A stretch of 64,000 bases of DNA from CAZTDD01 sp964612675. Lineage in GTDB: Bacteria > Hinthialibacterota > Hinthialibacteria > Hinthialibacterales > JAKPRU01. How positions within the stretch are numbered: position 1 is the first letter of the stretch; the number at the start of each line of letters is the position of its first letter. Made by a program: the position numbers and the translations under genes. Shown in pieces: positions 61,633 to 64,000 of the stretch. The stretch lies in assembly GCA_964612675.1 (NCBI GenBank), contig CAZTDD010000016.1, positions 1 to 64,000 of the forward strand. Direction: 5' to 3'. The notes beneath the pieces are model-generated. The model was not told the DNA's origin and searched no databases. It was given only the letters and a program-made list of their open reading frames with translations.

Positions 61633-62643
61633 ATGAAGAAGCCAAACCGACGTTCGTTCCTACAAAACCTGGCGTCCGCGAGTTTGATCGCGCCCGCCGC
61701 GTTCTCCGGCTGCGCAGACTCGGCGCCGGCGGTTCAATCCGTGAAAGGCAAATCCCGGGTGGCCGTCGCACGGCGGCCCGGTACGTTGCTGCTTGACGGC
61801 ACGGCACAACCCAACGAAATCACAGGGCTTCTGGAAAAAAGCATGTGCGCCTTGTTCAACGAAAAGAAAGCCGTGAACGCCTGGAAGAAGATCTTCTCTT
61901 CCGACGATGTAGTCGGGATCAAAGTGAATGCTTTGGGAGGAAAAGGGATTTCACCGAGACCGGAAGTCGTTACAGCGATCTGTACCGCTCTTCAGGCGGC
62001 CGGGGTCCGTCCGGAGCGAATCATTGTATGGGACCGATTTTCCCGCGAGCTGCAGCGTGCGGGGTACACCATCGTTACGGAGGGTTCCCGCCCGCGGTGT
62101 TTCGGAACGGATGCATTGGAGGACGGGGGATACGAAAGACAGATCGAAATGTCCGGTACCATTGGGTCCTGTTTTTCGAGAATCCAAAGCGGGATCTGTA
62201 CCGCCACGATCAACCTCGGCGTGCTGAAAGATCATGACTTGTCGGGGATTTCCGTAGCGATGAAGAATCTGTTCGGTTTGATTCATAACCCAAACCGTTA
62301 TCACTTTGATGTTCATAAGGATCCGTACTTACCCGATCTTGCCGCGCATCCCTACGTGCGCGACAAATCGCGCCTTGTCGTGATCGATGCAATAACCGCC
62401 CAATACAACGGCGGCCCTGCGTATAAGCCGGAATTCTGCTGGCCTTATGAAGGTTTATTGGTCGGAACGGATGCAGTGGCTATCGATCGCATCGGCTACT
62501 CGATTCTCAAAGAGAAAAAGCAAGAGGCGGGTGTCCCGTCTCTCGCGGAAATCGGTCGGGAACCGAAATACATCGAAATCGCCGAAGAAAAAGGCCTCGG
62601 CAATAGCGATCTCTCCAAAATCGATGTTGTGGAAGTGAGTTGA
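61633..62643 (+). CDS. Tat-exported DUF362 protein
   Basis: 336 residues with a twin-arginine signal (NRRSFLQNLASASL) that also has a possible lipobox (FSGC). The body matches DUF362: VVGIKVNALGGKGISPRPEVV, ATINLGVLKDHDLSGISVAMKN, and VGTDAVAIDRIGYSIL. Function of the family is unknown; members sit with ferredoxins or radical SAM enzymes, as here. The radical SAM gene begins 14 bases later. Confidence 0.87.
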   Translation: MKKPNRRSFLQNLASASLIAPAAFSGCADSAPAVQSVKGKSRVAVARRPGTLLLDGTAQPNEITGLLEKSMCALFNEKKAVNAWKKIFSSDDVVGIKVNALGGKGISPRPEVVTAICTALQAAGVRPERIIVWDRFSRELQRAGYTIVTEGSRPRCFGTDALEDGGYERQIEMSGTIGSCFSRIQSGICTATINLGVLKDHDLSGISVAMKNLFGLIHNPNRYHFDVHKDPYLPDLAAHPYVRDKSRLVVIDAITAQYNGGPAYKPEFCWPYEGLLVGTDAVAIDRIGYSILKEKKQEAGVPSLAEIGREPKYIEIAEEKGLGNSDLSKIDVVEVS

Positions 62644-62657
62644 AGGGAGGTTGAGAT

Positions 62658-63827
62658 TTGACAATGAACGATCTCTCCAGACGAGAATTTATTTGTCGCA
62701 CTACGTGCGCCGGTTGCATGCTCGGGATACCGGCTGTTATCCCGTCTCAAGCACGGGGACAGGAAATTGTCTATCCGGGCGATCCGGACGATATGTTTGT
62801 TCGGGAGGCGCGGTATTATAGGAAACTCGATAATAAGAAAATCGAATGCGAACTATGCCCGAAAAAGTGCGGAGTGGCAGACCAAGAACGCGGCTATTGC
62901 GGTGTACGGGAGAATCGTGACGGTACCTATTACACCCTGGTGTATGGACGTCTCTGCTCATTCAACCGCCGCGATCCCATTGAGAAAAAACCTCTCTTCC
63001 ATTACAGGCCGGGGACATTGACCTGTTCGGTCGCCACCGCCGGTTGCAACATGGAATGTAAATTCTGCCAGAATTACGAGATTTCCCAGTTTCGGCCCGA
63101 GCAAATCCCGGCGTATCATGTCACTCCCAAAGAAACGGCGGAATTTGCGAAGAGGGCCGGTGTTCCGACAATCGCTCACACCTACTCAGAACCGGTTGTA
63201 TTTTACGAATATATGTACGACACAGCAGTCGAGGCACGAAAACTCGGTGTAGGAACAGTCATGATCTCGAACGGCTACATCGAAGAGAAACCGTTACGCG
63301 ATCTATGCAAGGTTCTCACCGGCGTGAAAATCGATTTCAAAGCATTTACTGAGAAATTCTATAAAGAAACTTGCAGCGGAGAGCTCAAACCGGTCCTCCG
63401 TGGCCTGGAGATCCTGGCGGAAGAAAAAATGTGGTTCGAGCTCGTTGTATTGATCGTGCCCACCCTGAACGACAGCGATGAAGAAAACCGGGAAATGGCA
63501 CGCTGGATCAAGAAAAACCTTGGCGACTCCGTCCCCGTTCATTTCAGTCGCTACCATCCCACGTACAAAATCAAAAACATCCCGGCAACGCCGATCTCTA
63601 CGATGGAGCGGCTCCGCAATATCGCACGCGACGAGGGCCTCAAGTTTGCCTATGTCGGAAACGTCCCCGGACACCCCGCCGAGGATACTTATTGCCCGAG
63701 TTGTGAGGAACTCCTGATCGACAGAACACAGTATCATATCGGCAAAAACGCAATCAAAGACGGCAAATGCGCCAAATGCGGAACCGACATTCCAGGAGTC
63801 TGGAAAGATCCTCTTGGCACCGGGTAG
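62658..63827 (+). CDS. AmmeMemoRadiSam-type radical SAM protein with a Tat-like signal
   Basis: 389 residues. An N-terminal SRREFICRTTCAGCML stretch resembles a twin-arginine signal and is followed by Ala/Pro-rich residues. Next are a Cys-rich domain (CELCPKKCGV, CGVREN), the radical SAM motif CNMECKFC (Cx3Cx2C) and a C-terminal zinc-ribbon pair (CPSC, CAKC). The family is the enzyme of the AMMECR1/MEMO1/radical SAM system of unknown substrate; the other two parts are not in the window. TTG at 62658 has GGAGG 8 bases upstream; ATG at 62664 is the alternative. It forms an operon with the DUF362 gene. Confidence 0.87.
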   Translation: MTMNDLSRREFICRTTCAGCMLGIPAVIPSQARGQEIVYPGDPDDMFVREARYYRKLDNKKIECELCPKKCGVADQERGYCGVRENRDGTYYTLVYGRLCSFNRRDPIEKKPLFHYRPGTLTCSVATAGCNMECKFCQNYEISQFRPEQIPAYHVTPKETAEFAKRAGVPTIAHTYSEPVVFYEYMYDTAVEARKLGVGTVMISNGYIEEKPLRDLCKVLTGVKIDFKAFTEKFYKETCSGELKPVLRGLEILAEEKMWFELVVLIVPTLNDSDEENREMARWIKKNLGDSVPVHFSRYHPTYKIKNIPATPISTMERLRNIARDEGLKFAYVGNVPGHPAEDTYCPSCEELLIDRTQYHIGKNAIKDGKCAKCGTDIPGVWKDPLGTG

Positions 63828-63906
63828 CCTGAAGAGACTCCCAAAAGTCTCCGTTCTTTTTTCGTGTTTTCCTGTCTCTTTCGTTCCTTCGTGTTTCAGC
63901 CACCCA

Positions 63907-64000
63907 ATGAATGTTCCCTTCTACTACGGCATCACCGATTTCAAAGGTCCTGCGAAAACGACCCCTCAACTGCGCTCCGCTTTACAGGGGTTCTCTTCAG
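63907..64000 (+). CDS. possible start of a gene cut by the window edge
   Basis: An ATG at 63907 opens a frame of 31 codons that runs off the end (begins MNVPFYYGITDFKGP). No ribosome site is clear; a TTCGTGTTTC run like that at 59145 lies just before it. The family cannot be judged from this length. Confidence 0.3.
   Translation, partial: MNVPFYYGITDFKGPAKTTPQLRSALQGFSS

Noticed and set aside
1..64000. CRISPR arrays, tRNA, rRNA and prophage
   Set aside because: No regularly spaced direct repeats with unique spacers, no cloverleaf with a GGTTCGAATC-type arm, no rRNA-like stretch and no phage structural genes were seen. The repeats present are dispersed hairpins.

Overview
The window looks like a chromosomal segment of an uncultured, Gram-negative, flagellated heterotroph. 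Evidence for an outer membrane is a beta-barrel protein, an RND efflux system with an outer-membrane lipoprotein, other lipoproteins and LysM/M23 envelope enzymes. Several gene families recur in saccharolytic lineages near the PVC/FCB groups (for example Hydrogenedentota, Sumerlaeota, Lentisphaerota-like genomes): a Tat-exported Gfo/Idh/MocA oxidoreductase, ThuA, DUF362, URO-D-like, GH2 and GH4 proteins. This placement is inference; there is no rRNA or tRNA gene in the window to test it. Layout: 1-7.7 kb holds a degenerate PAS-kinase/receiver hybrid, an outer-membrane barrel, an ATP-type phosphofructokinase, a sugar-phosphate isomerase and a fused RNase HII-YraN protein. 7.7-27.2 kb is a one-direction flagellar block: FlgN-like chaperone, PAS histidine kinase, NtrC-type sigma54 activator, a giant acidic membrane TPR protein, then (behind a sigma54-type promoter) flgB, flgC, an unknown gene, fliE, two FliF-derived genes, fliF, fliG, a nucleoside deoxyribosyltransferase gene, fliH, fliI and a FliJ-MotE-like fusion. 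27.3-36.9 kb carries small membrane proteins, leuC-leuD, an IS4 transposase remnant, an M23 peptidase, an oxidoreductase, a DUF4097 lipoprotein and an orphan hicB. 37.8-40.3 kb has a STAS protein, a histidine-kinase scrap between hairpin repeats, a lone receiver and a receiver-PP2C phosphatase, which together look like a partner-switching module. 40.3-44.3 kb is an operon of three radical SAM genes. 45.8-52.4 kb is a TetR-controlled RND efflux operon with a perfect palindromic operator. The rest holds a double hemerythrin, GH4 and GH2 glycosidases, a RelE-type toxin-antitoxin pair, another hicB, a GT-C membrane protein, and a DUF362/radical SAM pair that both carry twin-arginine signals. The most unusual content is in the flagellar operon. 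Just upstream of a normal fliF lie two genes that resemble separate pieces of FliF: a short membrane protein with only the first ring-building fold, and a membrane protein with a duplicated copy of the late periplasmic (beta-collar) segment. The same operon has the FliJ-MotE-like fusion, a FliH with a long acidic tail and an unknown protein beside FliE. Together these suggest a lineage-specific MS-ring or export-gate architecture. Intergenic DNA is rich in hairpin repeats: several related G/C-stem families recur, often in head-to-head pairs, one within perfect terminal inverted repeats. No CRISPR array, prophage, tRNA or rRNA was seen.
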